Below, piece after piece: positions 37,645 to 46,715 of a DNA stretch of 64,000 nt. Position 1 is the first letter of the stretch. Each line of letters starts with the position of its first letter. The notes under the pieces were generated by a model. The model was not told where the DNA came from. It made no database searches and was given only the letters and a program-made list of their open reading frames with translations. The position numbers were made by a program, and so were the translations under genes. The stretch is taken from positions 1 through 64,000 of the forward strand of contig CBFHSD010000001.1 in assembly GCA_965658375.1 (NCBI GenBank), in the 5' to 3' direction. This stretch comes from CBFHSD01 sp965658375. Its GTDB lineage: Bacteria; Bacteroidota; Bacteroidia; Flavobacteriales_G; Salibacteraceae.

Positions 37645-38618
37645 GAAACCTCTGTAGATACTTTTTCAATGGGTTCCATGATAATACGCAAGTGACTTTC
37701 TGAATTCAAGGAAGAAACATAGAAGCGCTTTATTTGCTCTGAAGTTTCTGATGAATTGGAACTACTCATGAGTTTTATTTCGTGTAAATAATCAAAGGCG
37801 AAAAAGTTTGAATACTTTCCTTCTGCATCAGTTACTCCCAAAAGACGATTGTCATTTCTCACATCTAATAGTTGAACTCCCTTCAAAGGGTTCCCTAGTT
37901 GATCTGCCACCTCGACTGTAAGATTATTTACTTGTTGTAAGCCGAACTTATTCAATAAAAACTCCGTTTCTCCGTGATTATTGATTTTGGCAGTGGCAAT
38001 AGCAAAACCTCCTTTTATCGCTTGTAACTCAACTACATCAGCACCTTCACCTTCTATACTTATGCTTTCTATGTGCTTTCCTTTTGCCAAACGGATGGTA
38101 TCAAGTTGAGATCCAAGCCCTTGAAAATAACTTCTCACCAAAACAACATTCTCGTTGGCTCTTCCCGTAAAATGCAAATCAATACTTTCAAACCTGAAAC
38201 CTTGTTTCTTTAAATGTGGCATTAAAGAAAAAGACATCACTTCTCTGTCAGACACCCAAGCTTCTTCTTCCAAAATAAAAGGATATCCTCCCACACCCAA
38301 TTGATAATTGAGCTTTTGTGGTGTTTTTGGGTTCGGCATTATATAAGAAACGTGCAACCCCGTGGAGTGACATTTTAAGAATTTAGAATGTTTGATCAAT
38401 CTTCTATCACTCTGCTCTTCTGATGAAGAAGCCTTCTGAAAAACGAAGAAAGAGCTTTCTGCCTCATTATTGTCTATCCTTAAATCGACTTTAGGATCTA
38501 CAAACTGACCGTTTTCTTGAAATCTCAAAGATAAAAATGGGCTATTGTTTTGACCCTTTGAACTCAGTGTCATCAAAATAAAGGCGATGACCACACACAC
38601 ATTGATATAATTTTTCAC
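37629..38618 (-). CDS. Secreted protein of unknown function with carboxypeptidase-regulatory-like segment
   Basis: A 329-aa protein with a signal peptide (to about residue 22, SSKGQ). Most of it is beta-rich without recognised family. Residues about 235-275 (LTVEVADQLGNPLKGVQLL...DAEGKYSNF) resemble a carboxypeptidase-D regulatory-like beta-sandwich repeat, common in Bacteroidota envelope proteins. No T9SS sorting domain is present, so it is probably periplasmic. The start is GTG; an in-frame TAG three codons upstream excludes a longer form, and a -7 promoter match ends only 4 nt upstream. A 19-bp direct repeat lies just upstream. It overlaps the convergent membrane protein gene by 16 nt. Confidence 0.72.
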   Translation of the reverse strand: MKNYINVCVVIAFILMTLSSKGQNNSPFLSLRFQENGQFVDPKVDLRIDNNEAESSFFVFQKASSSEEQSDRRLIKHSKFLKCHSTGLHVSYIMPNPKTPQKLNYQLGVGGYPFILEEEAWVSDREVMSFSLMPHLKKQGFRFESIDLHFTGRANENVVLVRSYFQGLGSQLDTIRLAKGKHIESISIEGEGADVVELQAIKGGFAIATAKINNHGETEFLLNKFGLQQVNNLTVEVADQLGNPLKGVQLLDVRNDNRLLGVTDAEGKYSNFFAFDYLHEIKLMSSSNSSETSEQIKRFYVSSLNSESHLRIIMEPIEKVSTEVSQSFQ

Positions 38619-38622
38619 GATG

Positions 38623-38630
38623 CAAATCTA
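38623..38630 (-). promoter_or_regulatory. Putative -7 promoter element for the 37629-38618 gene
   Basis: Minus-strand TAGATTTG is a perfect TAnnTTTG match ending 4 nt before the GTG start, consistent with a leaderless mRNA. Confidence 0.42.
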
Positions 38631-38637
38631 CAAAATT

Positions 38638-38677
38638 TGAATCAATAGTGAAAATATATGAATCAATAGTGAAAATA
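38638..38677. repeat. Tandem 19-bp direct repeat, period 21
   Basis: TGAATCAATAGTGAAAATA occurs at 38638-38656 and again, identical, at 38659-38677, with TA between. It fills most of the 63-nt gap between two minus-strand genes, just upstream of the -7 element at 38623. The two-turn helical spacing would suit a pair of protein-binding sites. Confidence 0.85.
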
Positions 38678-38681
38678 CTAA

Positions 38682-39107
38682 TTATTTAAACAGAGGTGTT
38701 TTCTGCTTTTTCTTGGTTGGCGTTTCCTTTTTCTTTGCGTCATCAGCACGCTCAACTTCAATCACAAAATATTTTGTATCTCCATCCCAAAAATATTTCA
38801 AGTAACGCTCCTCATATTTAAGGTTTACCCTTTCTCCAGAGAGGGATGCCTCTTTAAGTGCATCAAAAATATCCTGTCTATCACTATCTACAGAAAACTG
38901 GAAGGTTTGAGAAAAATTATTCTGATCCCTAACTGCCCCAAACGTCTCTACGTTCAATTGGCCTTCAATGGTTTTAAATAATATGCCCTTTGTACTTATT
39001 TTTACAATGGTTCCTGCCCTGTAGCCTTCGCTGTATACACCGAAATAAAAGAAGGCAAAAGTTCCAACAAGTAATAGTAATAGAATGAGTAAAATTTTCT
39101 TCATCAT
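38682..39107 (-). CDS. Conserved membrane-anchored protein of unknown function
   Basis: A 141-aa protein with one N-terminal transmembrane helix (residues 4-22), a beta-rich soluble domain (YRAGTIVKISTKGILFKTIEG, then QTFQFSV) and a Lys-rich C-terminal tail. It is recognisably of a type widespread in Bacteroidota, but no function is known to me. It lies 45 nt downstream of the ABC-F gene on the same strand and may be co-transcribed. Two adjacent ATG codons make the start uncertain by one residue. The helix probably anchors it in the inner membrane with the domain in the periplasm. Confidence 0.75.
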   Translation of the reverse strand: MMKKILLILLLLLVGTFAFFYFGVYSEGYRAGTIVKISTKGILFKTIEGQLNVETFGAVRDQNNFSQTFQFSVDSDRQDIFDALKEASLSGERVNLKYEERYLKYFWDGDTKYFVIEVERADDAKKKETPTKKKQKTPLFK

Positions 39108-39152
39108 TTTTATTCAAGTTTAAACTGTGAAAAGTACAATTGAAAAGGGAGA

Positions 39153-41021
39153 TTAACCGTTTTCTAATTCGGAAAGTTCCAACCAACGCAACTCTTTTTC
39201 ATCAATTGCATCTGAAACTTTCTCAAATTCTCTGCTCACCTTTACAAGCTCCTCATGGCTCAAAGCACCTGATTCAAGCTTGGTTTGTAAGTTCGCCTTC
39301 TTCTCTTCTAATTCTGGAATTTCGCTTTCTAGTTGCTCAAACTCTCTTTTTTCATTAAAGCTAAATTTCTGCTTTCTTTCTGCTTGGCGTTCCATTTTTG
39401 GCTTGGAAATTTTCTTCGCTTTTTCCATTTCGGCCTTTTTGGCTTCCGCCTTTAAGCCAGAACGGTAATCGCTATAATTTCCAACAAAATCTCTCCACTT
39501 TCCTTCTCCTTCTAAAATGAAGATATGGTCTACCAACTTATCCATGAAGTACCTGTCGTGAGTAACCACTAAGAGGCAACCTTGGTAGTCTTGAAGAAAA
39601 GCCTCTAGCACATTTAAAGTAAGAATATCAAGGTCGTTAGTAGGCTCATCAAGAATAAGAAAATTAGGATTGTCCATCAAAATGGTTAGCAAATACAATC
39701 TGCGTTTTTCCCCTCCACTCAGCTTAGAGACAAACTGATAGTGTTGGTCTCTGGTAAATAGGAAACGTTCGAGCATTTGAGCAGCGGTAATGGTTCTACC
39801 TTTTGGCCCAGGAATATGTTCAGCAATATCTGTAATGATTTCAATGACCTTTTTGTCAGGAGCAAACTCAATTCCCTGTTGTGCATAATACCCAAGCTTC
39901 AGGGTTTCTCCCCAAATTACTTTTCCACTGTTGGGCTCTTCTAGTTTATTAATTAAGTTGAGTAATGTGGATTTTCCACTTCCATTGTTTCCAATAATTC
40001 CAACCTTTTCACCTTTCAAAAATTTGTAGTGGAACTCTTTGAAAAGAAGACCATCATCGTAGCCTTTAGAAACGTGGTGTAACTCAACTGTTTTGTTCCC
40101 TAAACGTTCCATGTTCACATTAAGCTCCAACTCGGTATCGTCTTTCTTTTTTTTGGCTTTGCTTTTTACATCGTAGAAAGCATCAATGCGAGATTTAGAC
40201 TTTGTTGTTCTTGCTTGGGGTGTTTTACGCATCCACTCCAGTTCTTTCTTAAATAAGTTCTTTGCCTTTTCTAATTCTGTTTTTTGCGTTTCAACACGCT
40301 CCGATTTTTTCTCAACGTAGTAAGAATAATTCCCTTTATATCTGAAAAGCGATTGATCATCTAGCTCATAGATTACATCACATACATTATCCAAGAAATA
40401 CCTGTCGTGTGTAACCATGAATAGGGTTTTATGCGATTGAGATAGGTATTTTTCTAACCACTCAATCATATCTAAATCTAAATGGTTGGTTGGTTCGTCT
40501 AGAATTAAAAAGTCTGGTTCTTCAATGAGGAGTTTCGCAAGAGCAATTCTCCTTTTTTGCCCTCCGCTCATCTCACTCAACTTTTGAGTAAGCCTAGTTA
40601 TTCGTAGCTTTCCTAGAATCTGTTTGATGTTGCTTTCATAATCCCAAGCATTTAACCGTTCCATTTCTGCAAAAGCTTTTTGCATGGCATCGGTATCTTC
40701 TTTTTCAATGCTGAGCTCGTAGTCTTTTACCGCTTTTACGAGAGGATTGTCTGCTACAAAAATGGCTTCGTTTACCGTATGGTTTAAGTCAAAAGTCGGT
40801 TCTTGAGAAAGGTAACCTACAGAAAGGTCATTTCTAAACGTAACCAAGCCACTATCCGCTTTGTCAGAACCTGATAAGATTCGAAGCAAAGATGTTTTTC
40901 CAGTTCCGTTTTTAGCAATAAGCGCCACTTTCTCACCTTTACTTACTCCAAATGTGATTTGATCAAAAAGCAATCTCTCGCCAAATCGTTTGGATACATT
41001 TTCTACAGACATCAAATTCAT
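39153..41021 (-). CDS. ABC-F family ATPase (Uup-like)
   Basis: A 622-aa soluble protein with two ABC domains (about 1-250 and 315-530): Walker A AKNGTGKTS and GNNGSGKST, signatures MSGGQKRRIA and LSGGEKRRLY, Walker B LILDEPTNHLD and LILDEPTNDLD. It has the inter-domain linker of ABC-F proteins and a C-terminal Lys/Glu-rich coiled coil (about 545-622) as in Uup, which binds DNA or ribosome-associated structures in E. coli. No membrane partner is needed. ABC-F proteins act in translation or replication-related quality control; which one applies here is unknown. Divergent from the glutathione peroxidase gene. Confidence 0.92.
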   Translation of the reverse strand: MNLMSVENVSKRFGERLLFDQITFGVSKGEKVALIAKNGTGKTSLLRILSGSDKADSGLVTFRNDLSVGYLSQEPTFDLNHTVNEAIFVADNPLVKAVKDYELSIEKEDTDAMQKAFAEMERLNAWDYESNIKQILGKLRITRLTQKLSEMSGGQKRRIALAKLLIEEPDFLILDEPTNHLDLDMIEWLEKYLSQSHKTLFMVTHDRYFLDNVCDVIYELDDQSLFRYKGNYSYYVEKKSERVETQKTELEKAKNLFKKELEWMRKTPQARTTKSKSRIDAFYDVKSKAKKKKDDTELELNVNMERLGNKTVELHHVSKGYDDGLLFKEFHYKFLKGEKVGIIGNNGSGKSTLLNLINKLEEPNSGKVIWGETLKLGYYAQQGIEFAPDKKVIEIITDIAEHIPGPKGRTITAAQMLERFLFTRDQHYQFVSKLSGGEKRRLYLLTILMDNPNFLILDEPTNDLDILTLNVLEAFLQDYQGCLLVVTHDRYFMDKLVDHIFILEGEGKWRDFVGNYSDYRSGLKAEAKKAEMEKAKKISKPKMERQAERKQKFSFNEKREFEQLESEIPELEEKKANLQTKLESGALSHEELVKVSREFEKVSDAIDEKELRWLELSELENG

Positions 41022-41121
41022 TCCGCAAAAATGAACTTTGCAATTGGACTTTCCCTAGTTTCGCTGAAGATTGATTACGAACAAATCCGAAAACAAGTTG
41101 TACTAATACTAAAGAAACATT

Positions 41122-41673
41122 ATGAAACATTTTTTCATCCTTTTCATCTTTGGGTTTAGTCTTCTGGCGTTCAACTCAGACCAAAACAGTATTTACTCTT
41201 ACACTGTAGAATCAATTGATGGTAAAAAAGTATCGTTAGAATCATATAAGGGCAAAGTCATTCTAGTAGTGAATGTAGCTAGTAAATGTGGCTACACTCC
41301 TCAATATGAAGACCTCCAAGCATTGTACGAAAAATACAATACCAAAGGGTTAGAGATTCTTGGATTCCCTTCTAATGATTTCATGGGTCAAGAACCAGGC
41401 AGCAACGAAGAGATTTCTTCTTTTTGTAAAAAGAATTACGGTGTTACCTTTCCTATGTTTTCAAAAGTTCAGGTGAAAGGAAAAGAAATGGCTCCTCTTT
41501 ATGAATTTCTCACGAAACAAACTTTGAATGGTGTATCTGACTCAAAGGTAAAATGGAATTTTCAAAAGTATTTAGTAGATAAAAACGGCCATTTAGTGAA
41601 GCATTTTACTCCTGGAACCAACCCATTTGATCAAGCGCTGATAACTGAAATTGAGGGTCTTTTAAAGGATTAA
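41122..41673 (+). CDS. Glutathione peroxidase-family thiol peroxidase, exported
   Basis: A 183-aa protein with an N-terminal signal peptide or anchor (residues 1-17) and a thioredoxin-fold GPx domain. The peroxidatic Cys is C56 in NVASKCGYTP and a second Cys is C102, at the position used as resolving Cys by thioredoxin-dependent GPx enzymes. WNFQKYL carries the Trp-Asn of the active site. The usual Gln of the tetrad, in FPCNQF, is replaced by Asp (FPSNDF). It would reduce hydroperoxides in the periplasm, with thioredoxin-like donors such as TlpA (inference). Confidence 0.9.
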   Translation: MKHFFILFIFGFSLLAFNSDQNSIYSYTVESIDGKKVSLESYKGKVILVVNVASKCGYTPQYEDLQALYEKYNTKGLEILGFPSNDFMGQEPGSNEEISSFCKKNYGVTFPMFSKVQVKGKEMAPLYEFLTKQTLNGVSDSKVKWNFQKYLVDKNGHLVKHFTPGTNPFDQALITEIEGLLKD

Positions 41674-41788
41674 TAGCCGCAACATTTCCAATTATTTATG
41701 TGGCGGTGTCTTCGTTTTGTTCTTATACTTGTACTTTTATTACCAATAACGATTTTATAACGGTTCCACTACCAGTATAAACAAAGCT

Positions 41789-42889
41789 ATGAAGGCCTTA
41801 CCAACTCGCAAAATTCAAATCCTTTCCATTACGCTTATCGCAACTATGCTGAGTATGCTTACTGCTACAGCACAGGAATCGGTTTATCAATTCATTTTAC
41901 ACCCAGAGTCAAGAGGGCATAAGGTGAAGGACATTACATATCACCTTGATATTAATGACGGAGAGGAAACTTTTGATATTACAGAAAAGAAAGGTAAATT
42001 TCAATTTACTATTCAAGCCATTGATGAAAATATTGTCTTAACAATTGAAAAATCTGGATTCATAACCAAAGAGATTATTATGAACCCACAAACATATCCG
42101 TTTGAATTTGATTATGAAATTCAGCACTTGGATATAGAAATGGTTCCAGTGAGCGAGGAATTGCCTGTGAGTTATGCGGGTGAATTGAAGTATGACATTT
42201 TGAACGGTGGATTCTACATGCAAAAGGATGGCGGAGATATAGATGCCTTGAAAGCTGAGTTGAAAGGCAGTCAAGAGAAATTAAAAGAGATTTACGATAT
42301 AGCGATTAAAAACGCTGATGGTCTAGCCGCAATTGAAGAGTATGAGTATGCAAAGTACTTCTATGATTTGGCCTTAAATATTTACCCAGAACAGTCTTAT
42401 CCTGCAAAACGCACTTCAGAAATGGATGTGTTGGCTGCTGAGAAGAAAGAACAAGAGGCCTTAATGGCTGACGAAGTTCAGATGCCAGAGGAACAAGTAG
42501 AAGAAATGGCTCGCGAGATGGCAAACAAAATGTTCGAAGAACGCATGGCGAGCCCCGGACAAGAGGTTGTGAACCCAAATACGAGTTATACCAACAATAC
42601 AAGCAATTACAACAGTAACGATATGGATGCCTCTGACTTCAGTGGTGGCAATATATCTGGAACTTATTACAGTGTTCAAATCGGAGCATTTAAAGGGCCT
42701 ATCAATCAATCCGTTTTTGCATCTGTACCTGGTTTTAGAGTTGTTCAAAACCCGAATTGGAAAAGAGCATTTTCTGGTGAATTTGCTTCGAAATCAGAAG
42801 CAAGAGCAAGACAATCAATGCTAGCAAACCAAGGTTTCAGTGATTGTTTCATCGTGAGAATGAAAGGAAACAATAGATTGAATTTCTAG
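41789..42889 (+). CDS. Exported SPOR-domain protein
   Basis: A 366-aa protein: signal peptide (about 1-29, ending TATAQ), a beta-sandwich-like region (30-125), a helical region rich in Ala/Glu (about 145-245), a Asn/Ser/Thr linker and a C-terminal SPOR domain (about 292-366, YYSVQIGAFKGP ... GEFASKSEARARQSML). SPOR domains bind denuded glycan strands in septal peptidoglycan, so a periplasmic envelope or cell-division role is likely. The middle helical stretch with the repeated AIEEYEYAKYFYDLAL pattern is TPR-like. It has its own strong terminator. Confidence 0.88.
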   Translation: MKALPTRKIQILSITLIATMLSMLTATAQESVYQFILHPESRGHKVKDITYHLDINDGEETFDITEKKGKFQFTIQAIDENIVLTIEKSGFITKEIIMNPQTYPFEFDYEIQHLDIEMVPVSEELPVSYAGELKYDILNGGFYMQKDGGDIDALKAELKGSQEKLKEIYDIAIKNADGLAAIEEYEYAKYFYDLALNIYPEQSYPAKRTSEMDVLAAEKKEQEALMADEVQMPEEQVEEMAREMANKMFEERMASPGQEVVNPNTSYTNNTSNYNSNDMDASDFSGGNISGTYYSVQIGAFKGPINQSVFASVPGFRVVQNPNWKRAFSGEFASKSEARARQSMLANQGFSDCFIVRMKGNNRLNF

Positions 42890-42906
42890 ACAAGATATTT
42901 TCAGAA

Positions 42907-42939
42907 AAAGGCCATTCAGCAATGAATGGCCTTTTTTTT
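42907..42939 (+). terminator. Rho-independent terminator after SPOR gene
   Basis: A 12-bp perfect stem (AAAGGCCATTCA / TGAATGGCCTTT) with a GCAA tetraloop runs into eight T, 17 nt after the stop. Confidence 0.93.
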
Positions 42940-43006
42940 GCTCTAGAAAACACATTTAATGATTCATTATTATTTCGCTAAATTGCACATCTTTAAATCT
43001 GGAACT

Positions 43007-43498
43007 ATGAAAATAATCGGACTTACACTCAGCTTTATCGCCCTTTACTTTATCGGATTCAGTCAAATACAATCTATTCCTTCCACCCAAATCAAGACGA
43101 TGGACGGTTTACCATTTGACACGAAAAACATCTCAAATGATGGACAGCCGATCATTATCAATTTCTGGGCTACCTGGTGTGGGCCATGCAAGAGAGAACT
43201 GAATACAATTGCAGATTTATATGAAGATTGGCAAGATGAAACTGGTGTAGTGCTTTATGCCATCTCAATCGATGATGCTCGCAATATGAGCAGAGTAAAA
43301 CCATATGTAAATGGTGTTGCATGGGATTATGAAATCCTTCTTGATCCAAACAGTGATTTTAGAAGAGCAATGAATGTGAATAATCCACCTCACACCTTTC
43401 TTGTTGATGGTAATGGGAAAATTATTTACCAACACAATTCATATTCACCAGGAGACGAAGACGAACTTTATGATGAACTTCTTAAACTTGTTGAATAG
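43007..43498 (+). CDS. TlpA-family thioredoxin-like protein
   Basis: A 163-aa exported thioredoxin-fold protein, signal peptide to about residue 21 (FIGFSQ), catalytic motif ATWCGPCK, then the cis-Pro region NNPPHTFLVDGNGK. The start at 43007 (MKIIGLTLSF) is preferred to an ATG at 42959, which would put 16 extra residues before the signal peptide. TlpA proteins reduce disulfides in the periplasm. It is the first gene of a run of four or five plus-strand genes with short gaps; the Omp28-like lipoprotein two genes downstream also has a CxxC motif and is a plausible substrate or partner (inference). Confidence 0.9.
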   Translation: MKIIGLTLSFIALYFIGFSQIQSIPSTQIKTMDGLPFDTKNISNDGQPIIINFWATWCGPCKRELNTIADLYEDWQDETGVVLYAISIDDARNMSRVKPYVNGVAWDYEILLDPNSDFRRAMNVNNPPHTFLVDGNGKIIYQHNSYSPGDEDELYDELLKLVE

Positions 43499-43540
43499 TT
43501 TGTTTTTTACGTCATTCAAATTTTAATCCAAACTTTTCTC

Positions 43541-45160
43541 ATGATTAATAAGCACCTTCTGAGCGCTTTATTCGCTTGTAGTATGGGGTATGTTTTTGCC
43601 CAAAACACCCCAAATATTGGACAGGTAAGTGGAAACTTTGAAGTGCGCGCTCAAAGCTATCGAACAGATACGCTTATTGGTGCTCCTGAAGTACCCGAGT
43701 CATTATTAATGAATGGCTTTGCTAATATCAATTATAACTACGGAAAGTTTTCGGCTGGTATGCGCTATGAGAGTTATCAAAATGCGCTGCTAGGATATGC
43801 CCCTGAATATAAAGGAAACGGCATCCCTTATAGATATGCAAAGTATTCTGGAGAGAACTTAGAAGTAACAGCTGGTAATTTTTACGAGCAATTTGGGAAT
43901 GGCCAAATTTTGAGAACCTACGAAGAGAGAGGGCTGGGTATAGATAATTCTATTGATGGATTCCGAGTTAAATATTACTTGAAAGGAATTGAGTTGACAG
44001 GATTGATTGGTCAACAGCGTTGGTACTTTGACCAAAGCCCAGGTATAGTTAGAGGTGGAAATGTAAACGTATATTTAAACCAGCTATTTGAGAGTTTTGA
44101 AAGCTCAAAACATCGTTTAAACCTAGGTGCCAGCGTAACTAGTAAGTACCAAGACGACAATAACCCATTGCTTGTTTTACCAGAAAACGTATTAGCTTAC
44201 GATGTTCGTTTCGATTATCAGTTCGGTAATTTTTCTTGGAATGCAGAATACTCATACAAACACAACGACCCATCAGCAGATAACGGATTTATTTATAAAA
44301 ATGGGCAAATGCTCTCTACCACTTTAGGCTACTCAAAAAAAGGTCTTGGTATTACCGTTGGAGCACACACGCTTGACAATATGTTCTACAGAAGTGATCG
44401 AAAGAACAGTAGCCAGTTCCAAGATATGGTTATCAACTTTGTGCCAGCATTGACAAAACCACATACCTACAATTTGATGGCTACTCTTTACCCATATGCC
44501 ACTCAGCCCAATGGCGAAATAGCCTACCAAATAGATGTTGTCAAAAAAATCAATAAAAAGAACGGGGTTTCATTTAACCTTTCATGGGCCAATAGCATAG
44601 ATACAACCAACTTAAACGATCTTGACACAGATAGACAAGGATATGAATCTAATCTATTTAAACCTGGAGACACAAAGTATTGGCAGGATATAAACATTTA
44701 TTGGAAACATAAATTTGACCGTAACAACAAGCTTACAGTTGTATATCAAAACTTGTTTTACAACAAGAATATTATAGAAGGAAAAGTTGGAGCAGATGAC
44801 GTAAATGCAAATGTTGGGATCATCGATTTTCTCCACAAAATTGACAGAAAACACTCGATCAGAACTGAATTACAAGCCTTATTCACTGAGGAAGATCTCG
44901 GAGACTGGGCGACTATTTTATTAGAATACAACTATTCTCCGCATTGGTTTGTAAGTGTAATGGATCAATACAATTACGGAAACCCAGACGAAGCTAGACG
45001 CGTTCACTATTTTAATGGATCTGTTGGATACATTAATAACTCTACTCGAATTACGGCCAGTTACGGACGTCAAAGAGAAGGTTTGTTTTGTGTAGGCGGT
45101 GTATGTAGAATTGTACCTGCATCGAATGGTTTAACTTTAACCATATCAAGTAGTTTTTAA
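43541..45160 (+). CDS. DUF6029 family outer-membrane beta-barrel-like protein
   Basis: A 539-aa protein with a signal peptide (about 1-20, YVFAQ) and throughout alternating hydrophobic/aromatic beta strands ending in a C-terminal aromatic residue (LTISSSF), as in outer-membrane barrels. It resembles the DUF6029 family of Bacteroidota, whose function is not known. It begins 42 nt after the tlpA-like gene and ends 9 nt before the Omp28-like gene. Two Cys (FCVGGVC) sit near the C-terminus, in the context of two CxxC-bearing neighbours. Confidence 0.85.
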   Translation: MINKHLLSALFACSMGYVFAQNTPNIGQVSGNFEVRAQSYRTDTLIGAPEVPESLLMNGFANINYNYGKFSAGMRYESYQNALLGYAPEYKGNGIPYRYAKYSGENLEVTAGNFYEQFGNGQILRTYEERGLGIDNSIDGFRVKYYLKGIELTGLIGQQRWYFDQSPGIVRGGNVNVYLNQLFESFESSKHRLNLGASVTSKYQDDNNPLLVLPENVLAYDVRFDYQFGNFSWNAEYSYKHNDPSADNGFIYKNGQMLSTTLGYSKKGLGITVGAHTLDNMFYRSDRKNSSQFQDMVINFVPALTKPHTYNLMATLYPYATQPNGEIAYQIDVVKKINKKNGVSFNLSWANSIDTTNLNDLDTDRQGYESNLFKPGDTKYWQDINIYWKHKFDRNNKLTVVYQNLFYNKNIIEGKVGADDVNANVGIIDFLHKIDRKHSIRTELQALFTEEDLGDWATILLEYNYSPHWFVSVMDQYNYGNPDEARRVHYFNGSVGYINNSTRITASYGRQREGLFCVGGVCRIVPASNGLTLTISSSF

Positions 45161-45169
45161 TTCAAGCGT

Positions 45170-46060
45170 ATGAAAAATACAGTTTTTGCAGTTTTAGGAT
45201 TGTTTGCATTTTTCGTTGGATGTGATATTGTTGAGGATCCTTATCCAGCGAGAGAAATTATTGGCGATTGTGATCAAGCATTTAACGACACCGTTTATAA
45301 TGATACCAATTACATTGGTAGAAGAATTATGTTGGAAGAGTTTACAGGCCATAAATGTCCCAACTGTCCAGCGGGTCAAGAAATAGCCGAAGATATTCAC
45401 GATCAATATCCAGATGATTTTTTCTCAGTAGCTATTCATAATTCAGGTTCCTTTTCCTCTCCTGATAGCAAGTACCCTGCAGATTATGAAACAGAAACAG
45501 GCGAGAAATTGAAGATAAACTATGCTGTAAATGCTTTCCCTTCAGGCTTAATCAATAGAAGTGAAATTAACGGTCAAAATGTAGTTGATTACCGCGTTTG
45601 GGAAGCTGAAGTTTCTTCTTTACTTCAAGACCCTATTTACAGTGCACCGCGCTTTAATGTAGTACTTGAGAACATTTATAATCCAGATTGTAGAGTTTTA
45701 AGAGTTCGTGGAAACATTAGCACCTCGCAATCACTTTCTGGCGAATACTACATTACAGGCTATGTTTTAGAGAGCGGTATCATCTCTAAACAAACAGATA
45801 ATCGAGTTGCTGAACCAATTGAAGACTACGAGCACAATCATATGCTTCGGGTTGGGTTCCCAGATAACGGAACGGGTAAATTTATCTTTAGCAATCCTAA
45901 CGAAGGTGAAAGCTTTGATATGACTGTTTCAAGAGAGGAAGAAATTGCAACAACGCTAGACGAATCTTGGGTAGAAGACAATCTCAAAGTTGTGGTTTTC
46001 ATTTACGAATTGAACACAGGTGAAGTTGTATTTGCAGAAGAAATGAAGCTTAAGAATTAA
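45170..46060 (+). CDS. Omp28-like outer-membrane lipoprotein with CxxC
   Basis: A 296-aa lipoprotein: signal peptide with lipobox FFVGC (Cys about residue 19). A thioredoxin-like Omp28 domain follows, with EEFTGHKC-x2-C, then AFPSGLINR resembling the cis-Pro loop, and a beta-rich C-terminal half. Omp28 proteins are known as surface or outer-membrane lipoproteins of Porphyromonas and relatives; a redox role is suggested by fold only. Unlike the homologous region of the T9SS protein at 10841, this one has no sorting domain. It sits between the DUF6029 gene and a small barrel gene. Confidence 0.87.
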   Translation: MKNTVFAVLGLFAFFVGCDIVEDPYPAREIIGDCDQAFNDTVYNDTNYIGRRIMLEEFTGHKCPNCPAGQEIAEDIHDQYPDDFFSVAIHNSGSFSSPDSKYPADYETETGEKLKINYAVNAFPSGLINRSEINGQNVVDYRVWEAEVSSLLQDPIYSAPRFNVVLENIYNPDCRVLRVRGNISTSQSLSGEYYITGYVLESGIISKQTDNRVAEPIEDYEHNHMLRVGFPDNGTGKFIFSNPNEGESFDMTVSREEEIATTLDESWVEDNLKVVVFIYELNTGEVVFAEEMKLKN

Positions 46061-46684
46061 ATGCGTGTTTTTTGCATTCTCATTTTCTCATTTTATTCCA
46101 TTCTTAGCCTTTCTCAAAACCGCATTTTTGATCCTTATTTAAGCATTGGTGCAGTTACTTCTCAAGTAGATGGAGATGGCTTTGGTGGTTACAATAAACT
46201 TGGGGGAACCATAGCTTTTGGCATTCATGCCAATTTAAGAAAAAGAAGTGGTTTCAATCTTGCACTAGGGTATACTATGAAGGGGTCTTACGATCCACTT
46301 GTTCCTGATCAGGGGGATTATGAATCATACAAAATCAGTATGAATTACCTCGAAATTCAACCAAGCTATACCTACACATTGCATAAAATCAGGTTTGATG
46401 CCGGAACTCCTATAGGTATATTGCTAAACTATAATCTAGAAGACCATAACGGAACTCTACCTAATGATCCTTATCAATTTAGCACTCTTGAATTCCAAAT
46501 CTTACTTGGAGCATCCTACCAAATTGCTGATAAGTGGTATGCAGGCATACATTTTCAGCGAAGTGTTTTTCCCATTTCTGACTTCAAATTTGATACTACA
46601 CGGGGCTTTCAAGGGGGATCTTACAATCGCTTATTGGCTTTAAAGATTTCATATTTTTTCACAAATGAGAGTGGTCGAAATTAG
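46061..46684 (+). CDS. Outer-membrane beta-barrel protein, porin-like
   Basis: A 207-aa protein with a signal peptide (about 1-19, SLSQ) and eight or so amphipathic strands (GGTIAFGIHANLRK, FNLALGYTM, LEIQPSYTYT, FQILLGASYQI, LLALKISYFF) typical of small OmpA/OmpW-like barrels. Its ATG directly follows the TAA of the Omp28-like gene with no gap, so translation is coupled. Function unknown; context places it with the TlpA-DUF6029-Omp28 proteins as an outer-membrane group. Confidence 0.82.
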   Translation: MRVFCILIFSFYSILSLSQNRIFDPYLSIGAVTSQVDGDGFGGYNKLGGTIAFGIHANLRKRSGFNLALGYTMKGSYDPLVPDQGDYESYKISMNYLEIQPSYTYTLHKIRFDAGTPIGILLNYNLEDHNGTLPNDPYQFSTLEFQILLGASYQIADKWYAGIHFQRSVFPISDFKFDTTRGFQGGSYNRLLALKISYFFTNESGRN

Positions 46685-46715
46685 TTACCTTAGACTTCCC
46701 CTTTAATGGAAGCAC

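Noticed and set aside
41676..41707. Imperfect hairpin after the glutathione peroxidase gene
   Set aside because: Eight of nine pairs (CCGCAACAT with ATGTGGCGG) but a 12-nt loop and no proper T-run; too weak to call a terminator.
42306..42748. Minus-strand open frames antisense to the SPOR gene
   Set aside because: Both overlap a plus-strand gene with signal peptide and SPOR domain; no support for coding on the other strand.
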